DNA from: Sphingomonas sp.
Lineage (GTDB): Bacteria > Pseudomonadota > Alphaproteobacteria > Sphingomonadales > Sphingomonadaceae
Direction of reading: 5' to 3'
DNA: 64,000 nucleotides
Assembly (NCBI GenBank): GCA_021732445.1
Contig: JAKFUZ010000026.1
Span: 32,049-96,048 of the forward strand
Shown: piece by piece, positions 1 to 8,925 of the stretch
Numbering within the stretch: position 1 is the stretch's first letter
Layout of the letters: every line of letters begins with the position of its first letter
Notes under the pieces: generated by a model
The model's input: only the letters and a program-made list of their open reading frames with translations
What the model was told of the DNA's origin: nothing
Databases searched by the model: none
Translations under genes and position numbers: made by a program

Positions 1-2
1 AA

Positions 3-2264
3 GCGACCGTCACTGAAGCGATGAAGCATCCGCGCGCGCTCGATACCGATCTTATCGACGCCTATCGGGCGCGGCGCGCGCTTGATTATCTGGTCGGGTT
101 CACCCTGTCGCCGGTGCTCTGGCGCAAGCTGCCGGGGGCCAAATCGGCCGGGCGTGTGCAGTCGGTCGCGCTGCGGCTCATTGTTGAGCGCGAGCGCGAA
201 ATCGACGGGTTCGTGCCGCAGGAATATTGGTCGGTCACCGCCGAGATGGAGCATGACGGCACGCCGTTCACCGCGCGGCTGACCAAATGGCAGGGCAACA
301 AGATCGACCGGCTGACGATTGGCATGAAGGGCGATGCGCTTGCCGCCAAGGCCGATGTCGAGGCCGGGCGCTTCTCGGTTGCCTCGGTCGAGACCAAACC
401 GGCGATGCGCAACCCGCCGCCGCCCTTCACCACCTCCACCCTGCAACAGGAAGCGGCGCGCAAGCTCGGCTTTTCAGCCAGCCACACGATGCGGATCGCA
501 CAAGGCCTGTATGAAGATGGCGCCATCACCTATATGCGCACCGACGGCGTGCAGATGGATTCAAGCGCGATTTCGGCGGCGCGAAAGGCCGTGGCGGATC
601 GGTATGACGGCAGCTATGTGCCCGACAAGCCGCGCCAATACACCTCCAAGGCCAAAAACGCGCAGGAAGCGCATGAGGCGATCCGCCCGACCGATTTTTC
701 CAAGGACCGCGCAGGCTCTGGCGACCATGGCCGGCTTTATGACCTTATCTGGAAGCGCGCGCTGGCCAGCCAGATGGCGTCTGCCCGGCTTGAGCGCACA
801 ACGGTTGAGCTTGTCGACGGATCGGGCCTGCATGGGCTGCGCGCAACCGGCCAGGTGGTGTTGTTCCCCGGTTATCTCGCGCTTTACGAAGAAGGGTCGG
901 ACGAAACGGCGTCGGGCCGCGCGGGTCATGTCGGCGAGGCGCCCGGCGAGGACGAAGCCCGCCGCCTGCCGCGGCTGCGCGAGGGCGATGCGCCCGCCAA
1001 AAAGGCGGTGAAGGCCGAGCAGCATTTCACCCAGCCCCCGCCGCGCTTTTCGGAGGCGAGCCTTGTCAAGCGGCTTGAGGAACTGGGCATCGGGCGCCCC
1101 TCCACCTACGCCTCGATTATCCAGACGCTGAAGGACCGTGCCTATGTCCGCGTCGAAAAGAACCGCTTTTTTGCCGAGGAGAGCGGGCGGCTGGTCACGG
1201 CCTTTCTCGAACGGTTTTTCGAGCGCTATGTCGGTTATGACTTTACCGCAGGGCTTGAAGAAGAGCTTGACGATGTGTCGGGCGGTCGGGCCGAGTGGCA
1301 GGCGGTGCTCGACGCGTTCTGGCGCGATTTCAAGCCGCGTACAGCCGAAGTCATGGCGTTCCAGCCTTCGCAGGTAACCGCCGAGCTTGATGTGTTTCTT
1401 GAGCCATATCTCTTTCCGGCCCGGGAGGATGGCAGCGACGCGCGCCTGTGCCCCAATTGCGGGGCCGGGCGGCTGGCGCTGCGGGGCGGCAAGTTCGGTG
1501 CGTTCGTCGCCTGCTCCAATTACCCTGAGTGCAAATATACCCGCCGCTTTGCCCAGCCCGGCGGCGGCGAGGGCGACGATAGCGGGCCCGAGGCGCTCGG
1601 GACCGATCCCGACACCGGCCTGCCCGTCACCAGGCGGTCGGGGCGGTTTGGCCCCTATGTGCAATTGGGCGACGGCAAGGATGCAAAACGCGGCTCGATT
1701 CCCAAAGATCTGCCCGGCGAGCTCGATCTCGACTGGGCGCTCAGGCTGCTGAGCCTGCCACGCGCCGTCGGCACGCACCCTGAAAGCGGCGAACCGATCA
1801 CCGCGTCAATTGGCCGCTATGGGCCATATCTGGCGCATGCCGGCAAATATGCGCGGCTCTCGTCCACCGCCGAGGTGTTCGAAACCGGCATGAACGCCGC
1901 CGTCGTCAAGCTCGCCGAGGCCGCCGCAAATGGCGGGCGGCCGCAACGGGGGACGCAGGCGCCGCTCAAAATTCTCGGCAATCACCCCCGCACCGAGGCC
2001 GAAATCAAGCTGATGGAAGGCCGCTTCGGCCCCTATGTGACCGACGGCACGACCAATGCAACACTGCCCAAGTCGATCGAAAAAGAGGCGCTGACGCTGG
2101 AAGAAGCCGCGCAGTTGATTGACGCGCGCGCCGCCGCCGCACCCGCCAAAAAGGGCAAGAAAAAAGCGACGGCCAAATCGGCGCCGAAAAAGGCCGCGCC
2201 CGCCAAGAAAGCCGCTTCGGACAAAAAACCACCGGCAAAAAAAGCCGCCAGGGCAACGAAATAG
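3..2264 (+). CDS. topA: DNA topoisomerase I, 5'-truncated by the window edge
   Basis: Type IA topoisomerase that relaxes negatively supercoiled DNA through a 5'-phosphotyrosine intermediate. The frame is already open at base 3, upstream of the first ATG (21), and the first residues belong inside the family, so the Toprim domain and true start lie outside the window. Seen here: the active-site segment ITYMRTDG with the catalytic Tyr codon at 531-533, one C4 zinc ribbon (CPNC...CSNYPEC) near base 1450-1545, then three C-terminal topo repeats marked by RFGPYV, RYGPYL and RFGPYV. The protein ends in a Lys/Ala-rich basic tail. It is convergent with the MAPEG gene, the stops being two bases apart. 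Identity is secure. Confidence 0.97.
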   Translation, partial: ATVTEAMKHPRALDTDLIDAYRARRALDYLVGFTLSPVLWRKLPGAKSAGRVQSVALRLIVEREREIDGFVPQEYWSVTAEMEHDGTPFTARLTKWQGNKIDRLTIGMKGDALAAKADVEAGRFSVASVETKPAMRNPPPPFTTSTLQQEAARKLGFSASHTMRIAQGLYEDGAITYMRTDGVQMDSSAISAARKAVADRYDGSYVPDKPRQYTSKAKNAQEAHEAIRPTDFSKDRAGSGDHGRLYDLIWKRALASQMASARLERTTVELVDGSGLHGLRATGQVVLFPGYLALYEEGSDETASGRAGHVGEAPGEDEARRLPRLREGDAPAKKAVKAEQHFTQPPPRFSEASLVKRLEELGIGRPSTYASIIQTLKDRAYVRVEKNRFFAEESGRLVTAFLERFFERYVGYDFTAGLEEELDDVSGGRAEWQAVLDAFWRDFKPRTAEVMAFQPSQVTAELDVFLEPYLFPAREDGSDARLCPNCGAGRLALRGGKFGAFVACSNYPECKYTRRFAQPGGGEGDDSGPEALGTDPDTGLPVTRRSGRFGPYVQLGDGKDAKRGSIPKDLPGELDLDWALRLLSLPRAVGTHPESGEPITASIGRYGPYLAHAGKYARLSSTAEVFETGMNAAVVKLAEAAANGGRPQRGTQAPLKILGNHPRTEAEIKLMEGRFGPYVTDGTTNATLPKSIEKEALTLEEAAQLIDARAAAAPAKKGKKKATAKSAPKKAAPAKKAASDKKPPAKKAARATK

Positions 2265-2266
2265 CG

Positions 2267-2668
2267 TCAGCCAAACCGCACGATCACCCGGGCGGCGAGC
2301 CACAGCGCCAGCGCGAGCAACACCACCAGCGTGCCGACAATGCCGAGCGATCGGGTGGCGGTGGGCGGGCCGGGGGGATTGAACAGGCCAATCGCGTTCA
2401 TCACCCGCGTCACGACAAAGCCGCCGGCCAGCACCATAAGCTGCGGGCCACCGGCGCCGTCTGCCTCCAGCAAGCCGACCAGCAAGATGCCGGTCGGCGC
2501 ATATTCGCTCAAATTTGCGTGCGCGCGGATGGCCGATGTCAGCGGATGATGGCCCTGGTCGCCAAATGGCACACGGTGCCGCACCCGCAACTGGATCGTG
2601 CGGATCGCCAGAATGATGAGCAACAGCGCCAGCGCCGATGCCGTCAAGGCCGTAATGGTCAAATGCAT
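2267..2668 (-). CDS. MAPEG family membrane protein
   Basis: A 133-residue integral membrane protein of the MAPEG superfamily (membrane-associated proteins in eicosanoid and glutathione metabolism). It has an N-terminal hydrophobic helix, a polar segment containing RAHANLSEYAP (the family's conserved RAHxNxxE-type motif) and further hydrophobic helices to the C-terminus. About four membrane segments are expected. Bacterial members are often glutathione S-transferase-like, but the substrate cannot be told from sequence. It reads into the end of topA and has no obvious operon partner apart from the Sel1-like gene upstream on the same strand. Confidence 0.85.
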   Translation of the reverse strand: MHLTITALTASALALLLIILAIRTIQLRVRHRVPFGDQGHHPLTSAIRAHANLSEYAPTGILLVGLLEADGAGGPQLMVLAGGFVVTRVMNAIGLFNPPGPPTATRSLGIVGTLVVLLALALWLAARVIVRFG

Positions 2669-2755
2669 GGATCATGCCCCCGAAAGTTCGGGGATAGTGC
2701 TAAAGCGCTTTGAAAGGCCGGTCCAGCGCCGTGCAGCAGCGCTGCGAGCGCGCAA

Positions 2756-3052
2756 TCAGGCAGCGCGGCGCCCGGTAAGCTGCAAAAAGGCGCGGGCCTG
2801 CTTTTGCGCCTCGGCAATTTCGCGCGCGGTCATGTCTTCGGAGATGTCGGCGCGGCATTGCTGGGCGGCTTCGTTGCCCGCAACCGCGGCCAGATTGAAC
2901 CATTTATGCGCTTCGATCAGGTCGATTTCGACGCCGGCGGCACCCGTTGAATATAAAATACCCAGGTCATAGCAGGCCGAACAATCGCCACGCGCGGCAT
3001 CTTCCAGCCTTGTCTCGATCAGGAATGTCGCGCTCTTGAGGCTGTTGCCCAT
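2756..3052 (-). CDS. Small Sel1-repeat-like protein
   Basis: A 98-residue soluble protein with one or two Sel1/TPR-like helical repeats; the segment ACYDLGILYSTG followed by EAHKWFNLAAVAGNEAAQ fits the Sel1 consensus. A GGGGAG ribosome-binding site precedes the ATG. Sel1 repeats are protein-binding scaffolds, and no enzymatic residues are apparent. No signal peptide is seen, so it is probably cytoplasmic. The specific role is unknown. Confidence 0.75.
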   Translation of the reverse strand: MGNSLKSATFLIETRLEDAARGDCSACYDLGILYSTGAAGVEIDLIEAHKWFNLAAVAGNEAAQQCRADISEDMTAREIAEAQKQARAFLQLTGRRAA

Positions 3053-3153
3053 TGCTGCTCCCCTGTGCTCACTCGCTCATGCGGCGGTTTTGGAAGGCAA
3101 GTTTCAACAATTGGTTAACGCGCTTAACCTTTTTTGGCACAGCGGGTCGCCAG

Positions 3154-3996
3154 TCACCCCTCGACCGCGATATTGTCGATCAGCCGGGTGCCGCCGATAT
3201 GCGCCGCCGCCAGCAGCCGGCGCGGCCGGCCAGCGTCGGTTGCAGGCGCAAGCGTTTCGGCATCGACGAGCGCGACATAGTCAACCCGGTCAAACCCTGC
3301 CGCCAGCAGCACCGCCTGTGCTGCCGAACACGCGACCTGCGGCGCCGCGCCCTTGGCAATGTCGCGCGCGGCATCCCCCAGCGCGCGTGGAAGCGCCACC
3401 GCACGGGCGCGATCTTCGGGCATCAGATAGGCGTTGCGCGACGACAGCGCCAGGCCGTCATCATCACGCTGGGTTGGCACGCCGATAATCTCGACTTCCA
3501 GATCAAGGTCGAGCACCAGACGCCGGATGACGGCAAGCTGCTGAAAATCTTTCTCGCCAAACAGCGCGGTATCGGGCCGCACCTGGTTGAACAGCTTGGC
3601 GACAACCGTCGCGACGCCGTCGAAATGGCCCGGCCGTGCTACCCCGTCCAGCCCCTCGCTAACGCCGGCCACCGCAATATTGGTTGCAAACCCGGCCGGA
3701 TACATCTCGTCGGCGCCGGGCGCCCACAAAACGGCGCAGCCGGCTTCCGCCAGCAACCGGGCGTCCGCTGCCTCGCGTCGCGGGTAGCGCGCGAGATCTT
3801 CGCCTGCCCCAAATTGGCGAGGGTTGACGAAAATGGATGCCACGACATGGTCCGCCACCAGCTTTGCTGCCTCGACCAGCGCGATATGCCCGGCGTGCAG
3901 CGCGCCCATGGTGGGCACCAGCGCGATGCGCGCGCCGCCTGCGCGCAGGGCAAGCAATACGCGGCGAAGCTCAACAAGATGACGGATGGTTTGCAC
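3154..3996 (-). CDS. panC: Pantothenate synthetase
   Basis: ATP-dependent condensation of pantoate with beta-alanine, the last step of pantothenate (coenzyme A precursor) synthesis. The Rossmann-like fold motifs are present: VPTMGALHAGH near the N-terminus, IFVNPRQFG, FGEKDFQQL and LALSSRNAYL (KMSKS-like). An upstream in-frame ATG at 4050 exists, but the GTG at 3996 has AAGG about ten bases before it and gives 280 residues, the usual family length. It is divergent from mipZ. Identity is secure; the start is well supported. Confidence 0.95.
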   Translation of the reverse strand: MQTIRHLVELRRVLLALRAGGARIALVPTMGALHAGHIALVEAAKLVADHVVASIFVNPRQFGAGEDLARYPRREAADARLLAEAGCAVLWAPGADEMYPAGFATNIAVAGVSEGLDGVARPGHFDGVATVVAKLFNQVRPDTALFGEKDFQQLAVIRRLVLDLDLEVEIIGVPTQRDDDGLALSSRNAYLMPEDRARAVALPRALGDAARDIAKGAAPQVACSAAQAVLLAAGFDRVDYVALVDAETLAPATDAGRPRRLLAAAHIGGTRLIDNIAVEG

Positions 3997-4074
3997 GCAG
4001 ACACAGCCTTCGATATGGACGGGCGCGCCTTCTATGGGCGATGGCTCCAACGATCAACCAGGGAAGCACGCGGG

Positions 4075-4869
4075 TTGTCCAACGGTCCGGCAAAAACGCA
4101 CGTTATCGTCTTCGCCAACGAAAAGGGCGGCACGGGCAAGTCGACAACGGCCGTGCACGTGGCGATTGCGCTTGCCGCAAAGGGCGCGCGCGTCGCCTGT
4201 TACGACCTTGACCACCGGCAGCGCACCATGGGCCGCTATCTTGATAACCGCGCCGCGACTATCAAACGCCTCGGCCGCGAGCTGCCGATGCCACAATATG
4301 CAACCCACGATGGCGAAAGCCTGCCGCATTTCACGGCACAGCTCGACACGCTGACCGAGGTCACCGATTTCCTGATCGTTGATACTCCCGGCCGCGATGA
4401 CCGCTTTGCCCGGATGGCGGTGCAGCGCGCCGACACTTTGGTCACGCCAATGAACGACAGTTTCGTCGATTTCGACCTGATCGGCCAGGTCGATCCGGTA
4501 AACTTCAAGGTTACCCGCCCGAGCTTTTATTCAGAACTGATCTGGGACGCGCGCAAGGCCCGGGCCAAGGCAGACGGCTCGACCATCGACTGGGTGGTCC
4601 TGCGCAACCGGCTTCAGCATATCGAGGCGCGCAACATGCGCCGGGTGTCGGATGCGCTTTTTCAATTGTCGAAACGGGTCGGGTTTCGCGTTGCACCCGG
4701 GCTTGGCGAGCGTGTCATCTACCGCGAGCTGTTCCCCAACGGCCTGACCATGATCGATTCGCGCGACTTTGGCGAAATGGGGCTTGGTCATGTCGCCGCG
4801 CGACAGGAGTTGCGCGACATGATGACCGGCCTTGCCTTGCCCGAGCCCGTCCTGCCGCTGTTCGCCTGA
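4075..4869 (+). CDS. mipZ: MipZ-type division-plane ATPase (ParA family)
   Basis: ParA-like P-loop ATPase which in alphaproteobacteria forms a bipolar gradient that keeps FtsZ away from the poles. Key segments are the deviant Walker A NEKGGTGKST, the family sequences YDLDHRQRTMGRYL, IVDTPGRDD and PMNDSFVDFD, and the late VIYRELFPNGLT. These match MipZ rather than plasmid ParA. The same frame is open far upstream across panC, which is a shadow. A TTG at 4075 with AGGGA about ten bases before it gives the expected short N-terminus (264 residues). An ATG at 4015 would start only 18 bases from the panC start and is less likely. The stop overlaps the next start (TGATG). Confidence 0.93.
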   Translation: MSNGPAKTHVIVFANEKGGTGKSTTAVHVAIALAAKGARVACYDLDHRQRTMGRYLDNRAATIKRLGRELPMPQYATHDGESLPHFTAQLDTLTEVTDFLIVDTPGRDDRFARMAVQRADTLVTPMNDSFVDFDLIGQVDPVNFKVTRPSFYSELIWDARKARAKADGSTIDWVVLRNRLQHIEARNMRRVSDALFQLSKRVGFRVAPGLGERVIYRELFPNGLTMIDSRDFGEMGLGHVAARQELRDMMTGLALPEPVLPLFA

Positions 4870-5129
4870 TGGCAAAGCTGCTGCTCCTTGCCGGTCTTGC
4901 GGCGCTGGCCTGGTTCTGGTGGCTCGGCCGCCGCGCCGGTCGCGCGCTGCCTGAGGAGCGCGAGGCGCGCGCCATTCTGGGTGTAAGCGCCGATGCCGGG
5001 CCGGATGACATCCGCGCCGCGCACCGCCGCCTTGCCGCGGCCGTCCATCCTGATAAGGGAGGTTCCGCCGATCTTGCCCGGCGCATTAACGCCGCGCGCG
5101 ATGCCTTGCTGGCCAAGCGACCGCGCTGA
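4869..5129 (+). CDS. Membrane-anchored J-domain protein
   Basis: An 86-residue protein with an N-terminal transmembrane helix (roughly residues 4-18) followed by a compact J domain with the diagnostic HPDKGG tripeptide region. J domains stimulate Hsp70 (DnaK) ATPase activity. A membrane-tethered, C-terminal J domain resembles the Tim14/Pam18 and DjlA-like arrangement more than full DnaJ: there is no Gly/Phe region or zinc-binding domain. It starts inside the stop of mipZ, implying translational coupling, although a functional link to MipZ is only suggested by position. Confidence 0.85.
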   Translation: MAKLLLLAGLAALAWFWWLGRRAGRALPEEREARAILGVSADAGPDDIRAAHRRLAAAVHPDKGGSADLARRINAARDALLAKRPR

Positions 5130-5172
5130 CCCTGCCCCTTTCGCCCAAAACCCCCGTTCAGGAGGCTGATCC

Positions 5173-6555
5173 GTGCCGCACCACTTCAACCGCACCGCGC
5201 TTCGCGAATATGATATTCGTGGCATTATCGACCAAACGCTGGGCGAGGCCGACGCGCTGGCCATTGGGCGCGGCTTTGCCACGCGCGTTCGCCGGGCAGG
5301 CGGCACCCGGGTTGCCGTGGGGTTTGACGGCCGGCGCTCGTCGCCTGCGCTCGAAGCGTCGCTGATCGAGGGGCTGACGGGCACCGGCGTTGACGTGGTG
5401 CGCATTGGCATGAGCTCGACGCCGATGCTTTATTACGCCGAAGCCACGCTAGAGGTGGATGGCGGCATTCAGATAACCGGCAGCCATAACCCCGCCGAGT
5501 ATAATGGCTTCAAGATGGTGCTTCAGCACAAGCCGTTTTTCGGGGCCGACATCCAGCATCTCGGCCAGCTGGCAGCGGCTGGAGACTGGGAACAGGGCAG
5601 CGGCGCGGTCAGCGATGCCGATATTGTCGATGCCTATGTCGCACGGCTTATGGAAGGGTTTTCGGGCGGCACCTATCGCATTGGCTGGGACGCGGGCAAC
5701 GGCGTATCCGGCCCGATTGTCGAGAAGCTCGTCAAGCTCCTGCCGGGTGAGCATCATGTGCTGTTCACCAATGTCGACGGCAATTTTCCCAATCATCATC
5801 CAGACCCCACCGACGAGGCCAATCTCGCCGCGCTCAAGGCACTTGTCGCGGACAAGAAGCTCGATTTTGGTTTGGCTTTTGATGGCGATGGCGACCGGAT
5901 CGGCGCCATTGATGGCAAGGGGCGCGTGATCTGGGGCGATCAGATCTTGTCCATATTGGCGCAACCCGTGCTGGCCGCGCACCGCGGTGCGACGATCATC
6001 GCCGATGTCAAAGCGAGCCAGGCGCTGTTCGACCGCGTTACCGAGCTGGGCGGCGTGCCGCTCATGTGGAAAACCGGGCACAGCCTCATCAAGTCGAAAA
6101 TGAAGGAAACGGGCAGCCCGCTGGCGGGCGAAATGAGCGGCCATATTTTCTTTGCGGACGAATATTATGGGTTTGATGACGCGCATTATGCGGCCATTCG
6201 CCTCATCCGTGCAGCGCACAGCATCGGCAAGTCGGTAACGCAATTGCGCGGCGACATGCCTGTAATGATAAACACGCCCGAAATGCGGTTTCAGGTCGAT
6301 GAGGCCCGCAAATTCGCGGTTGTTGACGAAGTGCTCGCGCGGCTTGAGGCAGCGGGCGCCGATGTCATCCGCATTGATGGCGCGCGCGTCAACACACCCG
6401 ACGGGTGGTGGCTGTTGCGGGCGTCAAACACGCAGGATGTGCTCGTCGCCCGTGCCGAAGCCACGGACGCCGCCGGGCTTGAGCGGCTGATGGCGATGAT
6501 CGACGCCCAGCTTGCCGCGTCCGGCCTCAGCCGGGGACCACAGGCGGCCCACTGA
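5173..6555 (+). CDS. Phosphomannomutase/phosphoglucomutase
   Basis: Alpha-D-phosphohexomutase that interconverts hexose 6-phosphate and 1-phosphate, supplying GDP-mannose or UDP-glucose for surface polysaccharides. The phosphoserine loop TGSHNPAEYNG, the metal loop FDGDGDRIGA and the sugar-specificity loop GEMSGHIFF are all present in order, with a C-terminal phosphate-binding domain. Length of 460 residues is normal. It starts at GTG, well placed behind AGGAGG at 5160-5165. Whether mannose or glucose is preferred cannot be decided from these motifs (AlgC/ManB type). Confidence 0.93.
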   Translation: MPHHFNRTALREYDIRGIIDQTLGEADALAIGRGFATRVRRAGGTRVAVGFDGRRSSPALEASLIEGLTGTGVDVVRIGMSSTPMLYYAEATLEVDGGIQITGSHNPAEYNGFKMVLQHKPFFGADIQHLGQLAAAGDWEQGSGAVSDADIVDAYVARLMEGFSGGTYRIGWDAGNGVSGPIVEKLVKLLPGEHHVLFTNVDGNFPNHHPDPTDEANLAALKALVADKKLDFGLAFDGDGDRIGAIDGKGRVIWGDQILSILAQPVLAAHRGATIIADVKASQALFDRVTELGGVPLMWKTGHSLIKSKMKETGSPLAGEMSGHIFFADEYYGFDDAHYAAIRLIRAAHSIGKSVTQLRGDMPVMINTPEMRFQVDEARKFAVVDEVLARLEAAGADVIRIDGARVNTPDGWWLLRASNTQDVLVARAEATDAAGLERLMAMIDAQLAASGLSRGPQAAH

Positions 6556-6644
6556 GCGACCCCCTTAAGCGGCGCCCTAAGCGGCCCTATGTTCGCGGCC
6601 CTATGCTCGCCCCATAATCGCGGCGCGGCGGCAGCGAATGCGCG

Positions 6645-6881
6645 CTAGGAACGCCCCACGACGAGCCAGTCGCGCTTGGCCCGACGCTTCATCTCCACCC
6701 CGCAATAGCGGCAATAGCTGTGTAGCGTGTCGGTTTCCTCAGGCTTGAACACACGCTTTTCGGAACGAAAATGACGGCCGCGAAAACAATTTAGCCGACC
6801 TGCTATCCAGTTGAACACGTTATGAAACACCCACGAAATGGACGAGCGCCAGCACGCGGCGGCGATGGCTGAAAGCGGCAT
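6645..6881 (-). CDS. Small CxxC-containing hypothetical protein
   Basis: A 78-residue ORF whose C-terminal half contains HSYCRYCGVEMKRR, a CxxC pair with a preceding Cys and His that could bind zinc. The N-terminal half is hydrophobic and may be partly untranslated: in-frame GTG codons at residues 18 and 22 are alternative starts and would leave the basic, Cys-containing part. No family is recognised with confidence. It is divergent from the exonuclease gene. Confidence 0.5.
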   Translation of the reverse strand: MPLSAIAAACWRSSISWVFHNVFNWIAGRLNCFRGRHFRSEKRVFKPEETDTLHSYCRYCGVEMKRRAKRDWLVVGRS

Positions 6882-6954
6882 AGTTGCAGCAGTCCGGGCC
6901 TAACCGCAAGCCAAACGCACTGGCAATCGACGCGCCAAAGGAGCAATTAGGCGC

Positions 6955-7710
6955 ATGGCCTTTCCCTCGCTCGTCCGCGTCATTGACCTTGAAACCACCG
7001 GCCAGGCCCCGCCACAGCACGGCGTGTGCGAAATTGGCTGGCAGGATGTGGCGCTCGGCGACGATGGCACATGGACGCTTGCAGGCGATGGCGGCGCGAT
7101 GTTCGTCAACCCCGGCCGCACCATACCCCCCGTCACCCAGGCGATCCATCATATCCTCGATGCCGAAGTGGCTGACGCGCCCTATTGGCATGACTGCGCC
7201 CGGCCCATACTTGATCCATGGCCCAGGCGAATAGCGCTTGCCGCGCACCGCGCCGATTTCGAGATGAAATTCTGCACGCCGGCGCTCACCCATGGTGCCG
7301 ACTGGATCTGCACCTGGAAATGCGCGCTCAGGCTGTGGCCCGAATCACCGAGCTTTTCCAACCAGGTGCTGCGCTATTGGCGGCGACCCCACGGGCTTGA
7401 CCATGCCCGCGGCCTGCCCGCTCACCGCGCCTTTCCCGATGCTTATGTAACCGCGCACCATGTTCGCGACATGCTGAACCAGGCAAGTGCGGCCCAGTTG
7501 ATCGAGTGGTCCAACCTGCCGGGCCTGCTGCCGCGCGTCCGCAACGGGCCGGAGCGCGGCCGTGACTGGCGCGACCTTGAAGACGAGACGCTGAGCGCCT
7601 TTGCGGCCGACCGCGACCCTGATGTCCGCTACACAGCGCAGCAGGAGCAGATACGGCGGCGCGGCGGCGATGATTATGACAGGACGCCGGCGCAGGGCGC
7701 GCTGCTGTAG
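6955..7710 (+). CDS. ExoX-like DEDD-family 3'-5' exonuclease
   Basis: RNase T/DnaQ-fold exonuclease. The first acidic motif is VIDLETTG at residues 9-16, and Exo III is HRAFPDAY in the middle third. The segment WICTWKCALRLWP closely resembles the WICTMKLARRLWP of E. coli exonuclease X, which degrades DNA 3'-5' in mismatch repair and UV tolerance. Length (251) is a little above ExoX. It stands alone, upstream of phoH. A DnaQ-type proofreading subunit is less likely because of the ExoX-specific WICT block. Confidence 0.85.
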   Translation: MAFPSLVRVIDLETTGQAPPQHGVCEIGWQDVALGDDGTWTLAGDGGAMFVNPGRTIPPVTQAIHHILDAEVADAPYWHDCARPILDPWPRRIALAAHRADFEMKFCTPALTHGADWICTWKCALRLWPESPSFSNQVLRYWRRPHGLDHARGLPAHRAFPDAYVTAHHVRDMLNQASAAQLIEWSNLPGLLPRVRNGPERGRDWRDLEDETLSAFAADRDPDVRYTAQQEQIRRRGGDDYDRTPAQGALL

Positions 7711-7926
7711 CGATCTGAACGCCGGGCTGAGCGCGGCCAGGGCACGCGGGCCGGCTTGCCTCAATCTGGCGGGGGCGGCGCAAATAGCCGGCCGGCGCCC
7801 CACTTTCCCCCTCGCCACGCGGGCGCCCATCTGCCAAGGTTGCCGGCGGATGCAGCCCTTTGCCCCTTGCCTTGCTCCCCGTGCCGCGGTTGCTGCGCTG
7901 CGCCCCTCATTCCCCCAAGGAAACGC

Positions 7927-8925
7927 ATGAGCCGCAAGCCCGCACCGGCGCAATCCGGCCAGCGCAGCCGCGCTGAGCTGACCTTTGAAAAACCGCAACT
8001 AATGGCGCAACTGTTCGGCGAGTTCGACAAGAACCTGCTGCTCATCGAGAACCGGTTGGGTGTGTATATCACCGCCCGGGGCAATCGGGTGGGGCTGGAA
8101 GGAACGGCCGAATCGGTCGCGGCGGCGCGCGACGTACTTCACGGGCTATACAACCGCATCGTGCGTGGCGAAATCATCGACACCGGGCTGATCGAGGCCG
8201 TGATCGCCATGTCGGCCGAGCCGACGCTCGACGGTATTATCAGCGCCGATGCCGCCGCACCGCCGTCCATCATGATCCGCACGCGCAAGAAAACCATCGT
8301 GCCGCGCACCGTTGCGCAGGCGCACTATATGCGCGAGCTGACCCGCCACGACATCATCTTCGCGCTCGGGCCGGCGGGCACCGGCAAGACCTATATCGCC
8401 GTCGCGCAAGCCGTGTCGCAGCTCATCACGGGCAGCGTGCAACGGCTCATCCTGTCGCGGCCCGCCGTGGAGGCTGGCGAGAAGCTGGGGTTTCTGCCGG
8501 GCGACATGAAGGAAAAGGTCGATCCCTATCTGCGCCCGCTCTATGACGCGCTCAACGATTGCCTGCCGGCCGAGCAGGTCGAACGGCGCATTGCCAGTGG
8601 CGAAATCGAGATCGCGCCGATTGCGTTCATGCGCGGGCGCACGCTTGCCGATGCGTTCATCATCCTCGACGAGGCGCAAAACACCACGCCTGCGCAAATG
8701 AAGATGTTCCTGACGCGGTTTGGCGAGAACAGCCGCATGGTGGTGTGCGGCGATCCGAACCAGACCGATCTGCCCGGCGGCGTGGGCGCGTCTGGCGTCG
8801 CCGATGCGGTGCGCCGGCTTGCGAATATCGAGGGGCTGTCGATCTGCCGGTTTGGCGCGGGCGATGTTGTTCGCCACCCCATCGTCGGGCGTATTGTGGA
8901 AGCCTATGAGGGGCAGGATGCGTGA
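7927..8925 (+). CDS. phoH: PhoH-like ATPase
   Basis: Cytoplasmic P-loop ATPase of the PhoH/YbeZ type, genetically linked in many bacteria with YbeY and rRNA processing. Walker A is GPAGTGKTYIA and Walker B is FIILDEAQNTT; a KH-like RNA-binding N-terminus is typical of the family. The frame is open upstream (7756), but ATG 7927 has AAGGAA six bases before it and gives the standard length of 332. The last four bases overlap the ybeY start. Confidence 0.95.
   Translation: MSRKPAPAQSGQRSRAELTFEKPQLMAQLFGEFDKNLLLIENRLGVYITARGNRVGLEGTAESVAAARDVLHGLYNRIVRGEIIDTGLIEAVIAMSAEPTLDGIISADAAAPPSIMIRTRKKTIVPRTVAQAHYMRELTRHDIIFALGPAGTGKTYIAVAQAVSQLITGSVQRLILSRPAVEAGEKLGFLPGDMKEKVDPYLRPLYDALNDCLPAEQVERRIASGEIEIAPIAFMRGRTLADAFIILDEAQNTTPAQMKMFLTRFGENSRMVVCGDPNQTDLPGGVGASGVADAVRRLANIEGLSICRFGAGDVVRHPIVGRIVEAYEGQDA

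Noticed and set aside
3052..4074. N-terminal extension of MipZ across the panC region
   Set aside because: The open frame is antisense to panC and carries no family sequence; MipZ proteins begin a few residues before the Walker motif.
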